Source: JAFDVL01 sp964631865
Lineage (GTDB): Bacteria; Acidobacteriota; Blastocatellia; RBC074
Direction: 5' to 3'
DNA length: 64,000 nt
Assembly: GCA_964631865.1 (NCBI GenBank)
Contig: CAZWAK010000021.1
Span: forward strand, 1 to 64,000
Shown: one piece after another, positions 43,857-53,147 of the stretch
Numbering within the stretch: position 1 is the first letter of the stretch
How the letters are laid out: the number at the start of each line of letters is the position of its first letter
Position numbers and translations under genes: made by a program
Notes under the pieces: model-generated
The model's database searches: none
The model's input: the letters and a program-made list of their open reading frames with translations, nothing else
Told to the model about the DNA's origin: nothing

Positions 43857-44115
43857 AGTTCCTTCTTTCTCGCGGTGTGGCTGCGCGCGCGCTGATAATG
43901 CGAATCACGCCCGGTCTTTCAGCAAACACAACCACCAGTAATTGCCCTGCGGCTGAAGTTCCTAGCGCCAGGAACCGCGCTTCATCAATGGAGTGCAGCA
44001 AGTCCGGTTGAATGTCGGCCAGCGGATCATCAAAGACCGTTGCCGCTTCTTCAAATGAGACGCCATGATAAGCAAGGTTGCGCGCTGCTTTGGGTGGATG
44101 CCATTCAAATTTCAT
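43831..44115 (-). CDS. BrnT-family toxin (second copy)
   Basis: A 94-residue BrnT/DUF497 protein (FEWHPPKAARNLAYHGVSFEEAATVFDDPLAD, GQLLVVVFAERPGVIRIISARAATPRERRNYE). The HGVSFEEA and RRNYE motifs are typical. It forms a toxin-antitoxin pair with 43620-43856. It differs from the copy at 31997. Confidence 0.85.
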   Translation of the reverse strand: MKFEWHPPKAARNLAYHGVSFEEAATVFDDPLADIQPDLLHSIDEARFLALGTSAAGQLLVVVFAERPGVIRIISARAATPRERRNYETYDPFA

Positions 44116-44367
44116 CGCTTGGTATCTTACGCTTTTTTGCCAAGTTCGTCAGCAAACGAGAATCGCCCGGCAATGGGAACGCATCACAAACCACTAGGCG
44201 TCCATTGTCGCTGCATGCTAATATTCGCCCGCCAATAAAAGCACCAGAAAAAGCCTCACGAAGCAAGTCAGGAATAGATGCCGAGAATAGGCGACAAGAT
44301 TGCACTTCACGCAATGCGGCGATGTTGGGCAGAGTTTTAAGCCCCTATCTCACACGAGTATCAGCCT

Positions 44368-44538
44368 ATGATCTCACGCAATGTTGCCATAGCTACGGTG
44401 CTGGTTTCCGCCGTTGCTGTCGCGTACCTGTTGAGCAGGAATGAAGCCTTACGCGAATCTCTCAACGAAGCCAAGCAGCAAACTCCGGTTGTGCATTCTT
44501 CACCAACCTCATTCGACTTGAAAGGAAATCAGCCATGA
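44368..44538 (+). CDS. Small single-pass membrane protein (56 residues)
   Basis: The ORF begins MISRNVAIATVLVSAVAVAYLLSRN, one transmembrane segment then a polar Gln/Ser tail. Its TGA overlaps the ATG of the following secreted-protein gene (ATGA), so the two are translationally coupled. It is below the length usually reported. Confidence 0.6.
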   Translation: MISRNVAIATVLVSAVAVAYLLSRNEALRESLNEAKQQTPVVHSSPTSFDLKGNQP

Positions 44539-45386
44539 GATACCTACGAGCAATCATCTTTGTTTGCTTTTCCTTCAGCGTAATAGCGCAAACAGCCCAG
44601 ACACTAACAAACAAAGACATCATCAATATGACGACAATCGGCTTGCCCAGTAATCTCATCGTTGCCAAGATCAAAAAGACAGGCGGAAAGTTTGACACCT
44701 CACCTGCGGCTCTAAAAGAACTGAAAGAGGTCGGCGTTGATAATGCGGTCATTGCGATGATGATTGAAGGCGACCAGCCCAAAATGCCAGCACAAGAACA
44801 AGAGCGGCCTATGCCAGATCGTTGGCGGGGAATGATTCTTGATGTCACTAAGCCGGAAGAAGCTATTGCCAAGCTTGGGAAACCAGAGAACGATAACATT
44901 GATGGCTTGCGAATCTTTTATGTTCCCAAAAAATGGATTACAAAAAGGCAAGGCGATAAGATTTATCGAAAGCTGAAATGGAAGCAGCCGGATGGACTCG
45001 ACAGCGTGGAATTAAGTTTTCAAAATAACAAGTTGGTAATGATCGAAATAGACCCCAAACAAGAGCCTGCGGCGGTGGCTCTCTCAAATATCTATGGCTC
45101 TCAATTCACGCCAATTATTGGCGGTTTGAACGAGGCATTCTTCCCGCAGGATTTTGAGCGTAATCAGGGCAAGATTTATCCCAAACGCTATCCAGCGGTC
45201 TATTACATAGTTTCGACTTCTGAGAGAAGTTTTATTGGCGGGATGGTGGCCAACAATAGTTTTGGTGAAATTTTGAAACAATCTGTTGGCGGAACCGACA
45301 CAGACGGAATGCCAGGAAAAGTATCGCGCATTCAAATTGTCAGCCGCACGCTTGAAAACCGTGACGGGGCTGACGCTTTGAAATAA
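44535..45386 (+). CDS. Secreted protein related to element cargo
   Basis: A 283-residue protein with a signal peptide (MRYLRAIIFVCFSFSVIAQT), a helical domain (LTNKDIINMTTIGLPSNLIVAKI, ALKELKEVGVDNAVIAMM) shared with 35880-36800, and a beta-rich domain with a GLDSVELSFQNNKLVMIEI segment. It is on the other side of the integrated element. Function unknown. ATGA overlap with 44368. Confidence 0.75.
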   Translation: MRYLRAIIFVCFSFSVIAQTAQTLTNKDIINMTTIGLPSNLIVAKIKKTGGKFDTSPAALKELKEVGVDNAVIAMMIEGDQPKMPAQEQERPMPDRWRGMILDVTKPEEAIAKLGKPENDNIDGLRIFYVPKKWITKRQGDKIYRKLKWKQPDGLDSVELSFQNNKLVMIEIDPKQEPAAVALSNIYGSQFTPIIGGLNEAFFPQDFERNQGKIYPKRYPAVYYIVSTSERSFIGGMVANNSFGEILKQSVGGTDTDGMPGKVSRIQIVSRTLENRDGADALK

Positions 45387-45507
45387 TGACCAGCAAAAAT
45401 CAATCGGCGCAAACTGCGCTTGTCCGCAGCAAACATACTTCGATCAGTACCGAAACCTCTATCGAAATAGCAAATACCAAATAGCTCTGCCCCTACAGGG
45501 AATATAA

Positions 45508-45726
45508 ATGAAAGTTTTTGAAATTATCTGTTGGGTTATAACACTGATCGCTTGTTGCTTGGCCGCGATTGTGTTGTTCCTCTCAATTGGAGCACAGGGC
45601 GCGCCACAACAAGGGGCCGGTGCGGCGCTTGCCGCCGCTATCGTGATTATTCCTTACGTTTTTTCGAGAGCGATTAGCGAATTGGGTAAAGATAAAGACG
45701 AGAATAACGATAGAAACGAGGATTAA
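45508..45726 (+). CDS. Small membrane protein
   Basis: A 72-residue protein with two hydrophobic segments (FEIICWVITLIACCLAAIVLFL, GAALAAAIVIIPYVFSRAI) and an acidic tail (KDKDENNDRNED). No good ribosome site, so a medium call. Function unknown. Confidence 0.55.
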   Translation: MKVFEIICWVITLIACCLAAIVLFLSIGAQGAPQQGAGAALAAAIVIIPYVFSRAISELGKDKDENNDRNED

Positions 45727-45768
45727 GAATTGACCACCGGTCAGCCATAAAACGCGCGAGATAAGGTT

Positions 45769-45972
45769 CTAAGCACCGATAAACGCTTTCAATTCCTCAT
45801 CGCTTAGTTCGCTCAATCTTCGGCCATCGGGCATCAGGGAATTGCCTATGTCATACGCTTTGTAAAATGCCTCAATCTCAGCATCGCTCATTGCTGCCAA
45901 TTGCTCGCGGTCATAAGCTGGGATGAAGACTTGTGCTTCGAGTTTTTTCAGCCGATTTTCAATGGTTTTCAT
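45769..45972 (-). CDS. Small coiled-coil phage-type protein
   Basis: A 67-residue protein, MKTIENRLKKLEAQ..., with a short coiled coil and an acidic C-terminal half (MSDAEIEAFYKAYD, LSDEELKAF). Its start with the same MKTIEN is copied in the remnant at 36850. The NRLxKLE N terminus is shared with 46376-46732 (MAINNRLRKLE) and 46719-47048 (MTKLNVRLSKLE). Confidence 0.6.
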   Translation of the reverse strand: MKTIENRLKKLEAQVFIPAYDREQLAAMSDAEIEAFYKAYDIGNSLMPDGRRLSELSDEELKAFIGA

Positions 45973-45988
45973 GGGCGTGTCTCATCAG

Positions 45989-46369
45989 TCATTTTGTTTT
46001 GAATGCCGCTTCCAACAACGTGAGACGCTGTTCGATGTCGTCTTGCTCTTTCGCTTTGAGCGCAAATTCCAATACAGTACGCGCCGCTGAAACTCTAGCC
46101 GCTGGGGGCGACGAACTGTCGGTCAGGATTTCGCGCATCGCTTCAGTGGCGGCGGTCGTGACGCATTGCAAGGTTTTGACGGCAACGCTAAAGGTCTCTT
46201 TGATCGCCTCTTCATAAGCCGTCTTGAATGGCTCCTCTGCCATCCATCGAATTGCTGTTGAGCGGTTGATTCCGGCTTGCTGTGACGCCGCTGTGACGCT
46301 TTCGCCGCGTAGCAAGGCATCCATCAATCGGATTTGCCTAGCGGTCAGGTTTGCTGCATTTTGCTGCAT
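45989..46369 (-). CDS. Terminase-small-subunit-like HTH protein (second copy)
   Basis: A 126-residue protein with the helix-turn-helix (LTARQIRLMDALLRGESVTAASQQAGINRSTAIRWM) and a helical tail with AARTVLEFALKAKEQDDIEQRL. Same layout as 37044-37496. Its tail is the source of the remnant at 36850-36985, and it is followed 16 bases later by MKTIEN as in that remnant. Confidence 0.72.
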   Translation of the reverse strand: MQQNAANLTARQIRLMDALLRGESVTAASQQAGINRSTAIRWMAEEPFKTAYEEAIKETFSVAVKTLQCVTTAATEAMREILTDSSSPPAARVSAARTVLEFALKAKEQDDIEQRLTLLEAAFKTK

Positions 46370-46375
46370 TTTGTG

Positions 46376-46732
46376 TCATCTCCCATTTTGATTAGCTTGC
46401 TGGAATAAGGGATCAATGAGGCTAGAAGAATCCCAATCCGGGTTTACGGCACATTGGCGTAGGCTGGTTTGCCACTTTTCAATTATTCGCTGTAAGCCTT
46501 CAATGACACACCGTTTGTGAGCTAGGTCAGTGTGATGGAGAAATTCTCGCTTCGTTGCCTCACGCTCCTCGCGCGTCGCAGGTTGCGGTTGAATATCATT
46601 CGCTCGGCAAATTTCAAGTTTCTCCTCTTCGCTGAAGGAAAAGCACAGTAGGTTCACCAAACGCAGGGATTCAGCATTGAGCTTGGCATTCTCAGCTTCT
46701 TCGAGTTTTCTCAGTCTGTTATTGATGGCCAT
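46376..46732 (-). CDS. Small phage-type protein with NRLRKLE start
   Basis: A 118-residue protein from the ATG at 46732 (MAINNRLRKLEEAENAKLN). Helical and charged; no known domain. The ORF extends further upstream in frame but that part overlaps 46719-47048, so the short form is chosen. The gene overlaps the previous by 14 bases. Confidence 0.6.
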   Translation of the reverse strand: MAINNRLRKLEEAENAKLNAESLRLVNLLCFSFSEEEKLEICRANDIQPQPATREEREATKREFLHHTDLAHKRCVIEGLQRIIEKWQTSLRQCAVNPDWDSSSLIDPLFQQANQNGR

Positions 46733-47048
46733 GTCGCATCCTTTCGCTTGTGTCTTCCATCGCTCGCATTTGCGCACGTTGCGTTGTAATCCACGCGCGG
46801 AGGATTTCAATATGGGTGTGCTTATCGCGCAGGCTTTTGTTGGCTTCAGCCAGTTGAATATGCGCGTCAAGCTCTTCATCCGACAACGCCCTGATTTCTT
46901 CATTCGCAACGAACTCCTGCGCCAGCGGAGTGCTTTCGTCTTGGTCAAGCAAAGCATAAAGCTCTTTCCGTAAGCGTTCGCATTCAGCATCAAGCCGCTG
47001 GCATTCGAGCATTTCAAGTTTTGAGAGTCGCACATTGAGCTTAGTCAC
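46719..47048 (-). CDS. Small coiled-coil phage-type protein
   Basis: A 109-residue helical protein starting at GTG 47048 (MTKLNVRLSKLEMLECQR). Charged coiled-coil. It is the first gene of the four-gene set down to 45769. Function unknown. Confidence 0.6.
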   Translation of the reverse strand: MTKLNVRLSKLEMLECQRLDAECERLRKELYALLDQDESTPLAQEFVANEEIRALSDEELDAHIQLAEANKSLRDKHTHIEILRAWITTQRAQMRAMEDTSERMRHGHQ

Positions 47049-47197
47049 TTGGCCTCACTTTCTTTGTGTTCGTGGAAAGCGAAAGTAACTTTTGCGCTTC
47101 GGCTTGTCGAATCTCTGCCAATGCAGGACGCACAAATTTGCCGAGCGTATACCAAGCGTCTTTGACCAGATCGCTGTTGCCACCGGTCTCAGCAAGT
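47042..47197 (-). pseudogene. Remnant of small element protein
   Basis: One frame reads LAETGGNSDLVKDAWYTLGK FVRPALAEIRQAEAQK, matching the C-terminal half of 37536-37748 (LADESPDVQTIKDQWYSVGL), with a stop codon immediately before LAET. So an N-terminally broken copy. Confidence 0.65.
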
Positions 47198-47546
47198 CAT
47201 CCCGACCGAACATCACACGGCGTGTGGCAAGGCGAGCGGAGAAACCGCGCACGTCGAACGCTGGAACAACACGTTGCGGCAACGGCTGGCACGGTTTGTG
47301 CGCAAAACGTTGTCGTTTTCCAAATCCGACCGGATGCACGAGCTTTGCTTGCGCTTGTTTATTCAGCACTACAATCTTTCCTTGCGACGCGAGTAGCAAG
47401 GCAAAGTGGGATGCTTTCCATCCCATCCTATTACCCCACTACCCAAATTTGTTCCTGTTTCCGCTTAAGCCACGTTATTGGATCGTTCCGTTTTATCACC
47501 CGCCAATTTCGTGCAAGCATCTCGTCATTAGGCTATTATTCGCTGC
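47198..47546. other. Region between element remnant and mutS
   Basis: 349 bases with no supported gene. The ORF on the minus strand here (up to 47426) is not backed by a ribosome site. Probably decayed element DNA plus the mutS promoter. Confidence 0.45.
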
Positions 47547-50075
47547 ATGACTACGCCCCTTCGTCAGCAATATCTCGACATCCGTCGTCGCTATCCGGGA
47601 CTGATTCTTCTCTTTCAAATTGGTGATTTTTACGAGTGCTTCGATGAAGATGCGCGGGTCGTGGCGCGTGAACTCGGCGTCGCGTTGACGCGCAAATACT
47701 TTGGCAAAGGGCAATATCATCCGCTCGCCGGCGTGCCGGTGCGTGCGCTCGAAACGCATCTCGCCAAGCTCATCCAGCGCGGCCACAAGGTTGCGGTTTG
47801 CGATCAAGTCACGCTGCCGGGCAAAGGCTTGGTCGAACGCGAAGTCACGCGCATCATCACGCCCGGCACGGTCATCGAACCCGGCTTGCTCGAAGGCCGC
47901 ACGAACAATTTCCTCGCAAGCTTGGTGCAAGGCGAGCGGCATTCGGGCTTGGCGTTTGTGGACGTTTCGACGGGCGAGTTTTCGGCGACGCAACTCGACA
48001 ACGCACAAGCTTTGATTGAACTCGAACGACAAGCACCTGCCGAATTGCTGCTGTCACGCAGCGCCGAACTGCCCGCGTTTGAAATTCGCTCGATCACGAA
48101 ACTCGATGACCAATTGATCGAACTCGCCACCGCGCGCCGAGCCTTGCTCGAACATTTTCACGTCAAGACGCTCGCTGCATTTGGCCTCGAGCATGAACCG
48201 CAGGCGATGCAAGCCGCAGGCGCAATCATCGCGTATTTGCGCGACTCGCAGCCGGATGCGTTGTCAAACCTGACGCGGCTGCAAAGTTATCGCACGGACA
48301 ATTTTCTCCGGCTCGATCCGAACGCGCTGCGCAATCTGGAAGTGTTTCAGAGTTGGGATTTCACGGGCGGTGCGCCAACCGGTTCACTTGTCAACACGAT
48401 TGATTTGACGCAGACGCCGATGGGCGGACGATTGCTGCGACGATGGCTGCGCTACCCGTTGCTGGACGTGAGTGAAATCCGCGCGCGACAGGATGCCGTC
48501 GAATGGTTCGTGAAAAAATCAGCGCCGCGCGAGAAGCTGCGCGAAGCGTTGACGAGCGTGTTGGATTTGGAACGTTTGCTCGGTCGCATCCGCCGCAAGA
48601 TCGCCGTGCCTGCGGAAGTCGTGACGCTCACGCAAAGCCTGCGCGCGTTGCCGGACATTCGCGCGACGCTTGAAAAAGCCAAAGCGCCCGCGCATTTCCT
48701 CGCGTCGCTCGAAATGTGCAGCGATTTGGTCACGTATGCGAGCAACGCCATCACTGATCGTCCGCCGTCGGACTTCGAGCGCGGCAACATCATTCGCGCA
48801 GGCTTTGCCAAAGAACTCGATGAACTGCGCGATGTGCTCAACGGCGGGCGCGATTTTCTCTCCAACTTTGAAGCGCGCCAACGCAGTCGCACGGGCATCA
48901 AATCGCTCAAGGTCAGTTATAACAAAGTCTTCGGTTACTACATCGAAGTGACGAAAGCGAACCTGCATCTTGTGCCGAAAGACTTCATTCGCAAACAAAC
49001 GCTCGTCAACGCCGAACGCTACTTCACGCTCGAATTGAAAGAACATGAAGCGTTGATTGCGAATGCGAAGGAGCGGATTTTAGAACTCGAAGTGAATTTG
49101 TATCGGCAGGTCTGCGACGAACTCAGCCGCCATCACGACCGCATCAGCAAAGTCGCGGCAGGCATCGCGCGGCTCGATGTATATGCCGCATTGGCCGAAG
49201 CTGCGGCGCGGTTCAATTACATACGACCGGAACTCAACGAAGGCGATGCACTCACGATTCACAACGGTCGGCATCCGATGATCGAACAGCGTTTGGAAGG
49301 CCGTCAATTCGTCGCGAACGATACGACGCTTGCGAATCACGACACACAAATCATGCTGCTGACCGCGCCGAATATGGCGGGCAAGTCGGTCTACTTGCGG
49401 CAAGTCGCGTTGATCGTGTTGCTCGCGCAAATCGGTTCGTTCGTGCCTGCCGCAGCCGCGACGCTTGGCATCACGGATCGCATCTTCACGCGCGTCGGCT
49501 TGACGGATTACACCTTGCAAGGCCATTCGAGTTTTATGGTCGAGATGATTGAGACGGCGGCGATCTTGCACAACGCCACGCCGCGCAGCCTGATTTTATT
49601 GGACGAAGTCGGGCGCGGCACCGCGACGGCGGACGGCTTGTCCATCGCACGTTCGATTGTCGAATATCTGCACAACCATCCGAAAGTCGCGGCGAAGACG
49701 ATGTTCGCCACGCATTATCACGAGTTGACCGATTGCGCGAATTACTTGCCGCGCGTGCAAAACTTTCATCTCGCGGTCAAAGAAACCGGCAGCCGCGTCG
49801 AGTATCTGCATCGCGTCGAGCTGGGGCGCGCGGAGAAATCCTTTGGTATTCACGTCGCGGAAATCGCGGGACTGCCCAAGCCCGTGATTCGCCGCGCCCG
49901 CACGTTGCTTCACGAACACGAAGCGAACGGACAACCACACTTGAAAACTCCCCCTCCGAATTCCCCATCGTTGACGTGGCTCAGCGAAGCATTGCGCCAG
50001 CTTGATCTCAATGCGATGAGTCCCGTTGAAGCCCTCACCACATTGTTTGAGCTGCAAACGAAGCTCAAAACCTAA
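47547..50075 (+). CDS. mutS: DNA mismatch repair protein MutS
   Basis: An 842-residue MutS. The mismatch-reading motif GDFYECF (Phe28, Glu30) lies in the N-terminal domain, the clamp and core regions follow, and the ATPase has Walker A APNMAGKSVYLRQ near 608, GRGTATADG and TMFATHYHELT. Length is normal. The intact gene lies immediately beside the element debris. It recognises mismatches and recruits MutL, which is not here. Confidence 0.97.
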   Translation: MTTPLRQQYLDIRRRYPGLILLFQIGDFYECFDEDARVVARELGVALTRKYFGKGQYHPLAGVPVRALETHLAKLIQRGHKVAVCDQVTLPGKGLVEREVTRIITPGTVIEPGLLEGRTNNFLASLVQGERHSGLAFVDVSTGEFSATQLDNAQALIELERQAPAELLLSRSAELPAFEIRSITKLDDQLIELATARRALLEHFHVKTLAAFGLEHEPQAMQAAGAIIAYLRDSQPDALSNLTRLQSYRTDNFLRLDPNALRNLEVFQSWDFTGGAPTGSLVNTIDLTQTPMGGRLLRRWLRYPLLDVSEIRARQDAVEWFVKKSAPREKLREALTSVLDLERLLGRIRRKIAVPAEVVTLTQSLRALPDIRATLEKAKAPAHFLASLEMCSDLVTYASNAITDRPPSDFERGNIIRAGFAKELDELRDVLNGGRDFLSNFEARQRSRTGIKSLKVSYNKVFGYYIEVTKANLHLVPKDFIRKQTLVNAERYFTLELKEHEALIANAKERILELEVNLYRQVCDELSRHHDRISKVAAGIARLDVYAALAEAAARFNYIRPELNEGDALTIHNGRHPMIEQRLEGRQFVANDTTLANHDTQIMLLTAPNMAGKSVYLRQVALIVLLAQIGSFVPAAAATLGITDRIFTRVGLTDYTLQGHSSFMVEMIETAAILHNATPRSLILLDEVGRGTATADGLSIARSIVEYLHNHPKVAAKTMFATHYHELTDCANYLPRVQNFHLAVKETGSRVEYLHRVELGRAEKSFGIHVAEIAGLPKPVIRRARTLLHEHEANGQPHLKTPPPNSPSLTWLSEALRQLDLNAMSPVEALTTLFELQTKLKT

Positions 50076-50088
50076 ACCCGGAGACTGT

Positions 50089-50886
50089 ATGTCAAAAGCA
50101 CGAGAAATTCGCGGCATTCGCCGCATCACGAAGGGGGACGATGGCGACACCATTGCGCTCAGCGACTTCCAAATGTTCCGCAATGGCGCGCCGTTCCTCA
50201 CGTGGACGCCGCCCGCCAAATCGCTCAGCAAAGGCTTATTGAAAGTGCGCTTGCTCGGCATTGACACGCCCGAACTGCACTATCGCGGCCCCAGCAGCAA
50301 AGGCGCAAAAAGCAAAAGCTGCCCGAATCCTGTCAAAGTCAAAATCCCCCCGCAAGACCCGTTCGGTACGCAGGCGAGCAAGTGGTTGCAGAACCAATTG
50401 CCCGACGGCGCGCGCGTTATCGTGGAGTTGGATTTGGAAACATTCGATCAGTATCGGCGCGTGCTCGGTTACGTGTGGTCGGTCAAAGACGATTGGAAAC
50501 GCCATCGTCTGCTGAACGCCGAATTGGTCAAGGCGGGTCTCGCGCACCCCTATCAACATTGGCCGAATCTGCTGCACTTTAATCGCATCAACGAAGCCGC
50601 GAAGAAGGCACTGACCAAAGGTGTGATCGCGGCGACGACGAATGTGATGTTGACGCTCGATGAAATTCGCGCCGGGCAACAACTGAACGAACCGTTCGTC
50701 TATCGCAAAATCATTGATGCCGCGATCTGCCAAAAAGACCCGCAGACATTGCTCAGCCGCTGGGTCGGCGATGCGCGCACGTGGTTGTACGTCAAGCCCA
50801 CGCTCTATGCGACGATCCCAATTCCTTATCGCGTGTTTTTCAGCACGGAGAGTGCGGCAGTGAACGCGGGCTTTGTGAAAGGCTGA
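50089..50886 (+). CDS. SNase-like nuclease
   Basis: A 265-residue protein with a thermonuclease (SNc) domain: LKVRLLGIDTPEL near 60-75, DPFGTQASKWLQNQLPDGARV, LDLETFDQYRRVLGYVW. Several catalytic-type residues (Arg in VRLLGIDTP, Glu in VELDLE, Arg in YRRVLG) appear present. It has no signal peptide. The start at 50089 follows CGGAG, 13 bases after mutS, so likely an operon with it. Substrate unknown. Confidence 0.82.
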   Translation: MSKAREIRGIRRITKGDDGDTIALSDFQMFRNGAPFLTWTPPAKSLSKGLLKVRLLGIDTPELHYRGPSSKGAKSKSCPNPVKVKIPPQDPFGTQASKWLQNQLPDGARVIVELDLETFDQYRRVLGYVWSVKDDWKRHRLLNAELVKAGLAHPYQHWPNLLHFNRINEAAKKALTKGVIAATTNVMLTLDEIRAGQQLNEPFVYRKIIDAAICQKDPQTLLSRWVGDARTWLYVKPTLYATIPIPYRVFFSTESAAVNAGFVKG

Positions 50887-51242
50887 AAAAAATTAGCAGA
50901 GACGCTGAAAGGTTTGTGGGGTTCGCGCTTATCCATTTGGAAGCCGTGGAAGAGGCCAACGGCAAACCAAAAGATCATTCTGCGTTCTCAGCCTGAACCG
51001 ATGTGGGGCGAGGTCAATGTTGACTTCGCCCTTTGTCTTGCCCGGTACGAGAATCGTACGCTTTCCCGACACAGGCTTTCGCACAGTCTTGTTTGTTCTT
51101 TCCCTCGCCGAAAAAATTACTAAAAAAAATATAGGCGGAATGTCGCAATAATTTATCGGTTTCTCGCTTACCGGTGTGAGAGCAGTTGGAAGAAATCAAC
51201 TGTACAAGAATGAATAATCACCAAGCAGAGTAAGGAGAAACT
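50887..51242. other. Intergenic region with repeat
   Basis: 356 bases. It holds the 50-bp repeat at 50984-51033 and an AT-rich stretch (51100-51160) that may carry the promoter of the next gene. No gene seen. Confidence 0.5.
50984..51033 (+). repeat. 50-bp repeat with hairpin (copy 1)
   Basis: The unit starts GTTCTCAGCCTGAACCGA and holds a hairpin GGGCGAGGTCAA-TG-TTGACTTCGCCC (51006-51031, one mismatch). It follows the SNase-like gene and could end its transcript. Copy 2 is at 53158. Confidence 0.7.
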
Positions 51243-53147
51243 ATGTTCAGTACGAATCACAAAAATCACACCACACAGTCATCCGCGTGGCAGACGCTGC
51301 GCCAGACCTTAACGACCCCCTTATTGCTCGCCGCGATCTTTTCCGGCACGCAAGCCATTTCCGTTTCCGCGCAAGACGCCGCCCAAACGCGGGCGCAGAT
51401 CGCGGCGCGGTTGGGCGTGAAGGCTGACGCCTTAACCCCCAAATCTTTACCTGAAACCTATCAGGGCAATCCCGCAAGCGACGCACGGCAGTCGAGCGAT
51501 ATTATCGGTTCAGGCCGAACGAACAACGCCGACCAACTCGAATCCACCAGCGGCGTTTCCGATATGGTGGGCACGACCAGCGTGCAAGACTTTCAGGGAA
51601 CCCAAGCCCAGCTTTACAACACCCACGCATCAGCAGATGGCTTCCGCAACTACTTTACGACCTGGTATACGCCCAACTTTGCGCGCCGTGACAGCGCCGT
51701 GTCCGTTTGGCTCTTTCACGATTTCAGCGGCTACAACTATGACCTGTGGAACTCCGGCGGCACCGATTATGGCGTAGATGGCGTGCGCGTGATGTGGCAT
51801 GACAGTCACGGCGGCATGTCTTCGACCAATAACTTCGTGACCTCAATGGGCGCGAATTGGTCTGGCAAAGGTTGGAATGCGTCGTCCGGCAGTATGGCGC
51901 TCGGCGGCAATTACTACAGCTATGCCGATGAACGCCTGCGCTATATGTTCTGGAACACGTGCAACAGCGTGATGGTGAGTGGCGGTCACGACCCCTATTC
52001 CACCTGGGGCGTGCGCTCCAAAGGCATCCGCATGGTCTTCGGGTATGAAACGGTTTCGATTGATAGCCCGAACTACGGCAAATATTTCTGGGAAGAATGG
52101 AACAAAGGCAAAAGCCTGTCCACCGCCTGGATGGACGCCAGTTGGCGCATCAACACCCGACAAAGCCCTTCCGTCGTAGCCTTCGGTGCAAACCAAACCG
52201 AAGCGACCGACCGGCTGTATAACGAACGGTATATGTATAACGGCGCTGTCTACAATTACTGGGGACAATGGCGTTGGTACTATGCCCGCAGTGCCGCCAG
52301 CACCATCGTCGGGGATACGGCATCCACCAATCTGAGTGACGATCAAACCGATTCTCGTCAAAAAACCTTGCAGATGCCAGCGCGCGCTCAAGCCCGCCAA
52401 GTGGCTGAGCGGGGGAACTCGAACGACGAAGTGCTGGAACTGAGCCGTTCGTTTGGCATCAACCTCAATGATACCAGTTTGATTCAGGAACGTCCGTCGG
52501 GCATCCGCGCCGTCAAAGCCAACAACGCCACGCTGGTCGTCGAACAAAATGGCAACTTCGAGTTGTTGCTCGACCAGGCCGACACGACCGCCACCAGCGA
52601 CCATGAAGTGGACGATGCGGAGTTGCTCCGCCGCGCTACGGAATTGGCCGGAGAACTGAGCGTGCTGAAGGGACAGGAATATCGCGTCAGCATGATTCGG
52701 GACACCAAAGAAAGCGGCGGCTTCGAAGGCTTCACGGCCACGACGCGCACGGTCGAGAAAACGATCATCATTGACCAGATGATTGATGGTGTGGCATTCG
52801 TTGATCCCGAAGCCGGACATCTGGAAATCACGTTCGATGCCCACAGCGGGCAAGCCACACGGCTGCGCAGTTCGCTGCGGCAAATCAAAGCTGCCGCCGC
52901 CGAAACCAGCGAGAGCGTGGTCGAAACGTCGTTGGAAGAAGTGCGACAAACCGCGCGTCAACGCTTTGCCCCCTCCGCCAAAGCGGATGGCCAGCAAGCG
53001 GCAGACGTGACGCTCGAAGCGGAAGAGATTGGGTATCAGATGATTGATGGCAAGGCCGTCCCGGTTTACCGCGCGCTGGTCAAACCCACTGGCTTTGAAT
53101 TCAGCCGTCCGCAACTGGCGATCATCCCGTTGGTCAAGGGCAACTAA
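51243..53147 (+). CDS. Secreted DUF6345-like protein
   Basis: A 634-residue protein. N terminus: a long basic lead and hydrophobic segment (LTTPLLLAAIFSGTQAISVSAQ) that fits a signal peptide. The region 130-350 contains many aromatic residues with HDFSGYNYDLWNSGGTDYGVDGVRVMWHDSHGG and LRYMFWNTCNSV, as in DUF6345 proteins. The C-terminal half (about 390-630) looks like two or three PepSY-like segments (GVAFVDPEAGHLEITFDAHSGQ, VPVYRALVKPTG). It lies between two copies of a hairpin repeat. Function unknown. GGAG site before the ATG (TAAGGAGAAACT). Confidence 0.75.
   Translation: MFSTNHKNHTTQSSAWQTLRQTLTTPLLLAAIFSGTQAISVSAQDAAQTRAQIAARLGVKADALTPKSLPETYQGNPASDARQSSDIIGSGRTNNADQLESTSGVSDMVGTTSVQDFQGTQAQLYNTHASADGFRNYFTTWYTPNFARRDSAVSVWLFHDFSGYNYDLWNSGGTDYGVDGVRVMWHDSHGGMSSTNNFVTSMGANWSGKGWNASSGSMALGGNYYSYADERLRYMFWNTCNSVMVSGGHDPYSTWGVRSKGIRMVFGYETVSIDSPNYGKYFWEEWNKGKSLSTAWMDASWRINTRQSPSVVAFGANQTEATDRLYNERYMYNGAVYNYWGQWRWYYARSAASTIVGDTASTNLSDDQTDSRQKTLQMPARAQARQVAERGNSNDEVLELSRSFGINLNDTSLIQERPSGIRAVKANNATLVVEQNGNFELLLDQADTTATSDHEVDDAELLRRATELAGELSVLKGQEYRVSMIRDTKESGGFEGFTATTRTVEKTIIIDQMIDGVAFVDPEAGHLEITFDAHSGQATRLRSSLRQIKAAAAETSESVVETSLEEVRQTARQRFAPSAKADGQQAADVTLEAEEIGYQMIDGKAVPVYRALVKPTGFEFSRPQLAIIPLVKGN

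Noticed and set aside
44105..44314. 69-residue minus-strand ORF overlapping the BrnT start
   Set aside because: It might be the tail of a beta-propeller-like gene (GGRILACSDNGRLVVCDA), but it has no ribosome site and no family I can confirm.
47055..47426. 123-residue minus-strand ORF before mutS
   Set aside because: It overlaps a frame that matches a broken element protein; the ORF itself has no support.
51843..53114. 423-residue antisense ORF
   Set aside because: Shadow of the secreted DUF6345-like gene; no signal, no motif.
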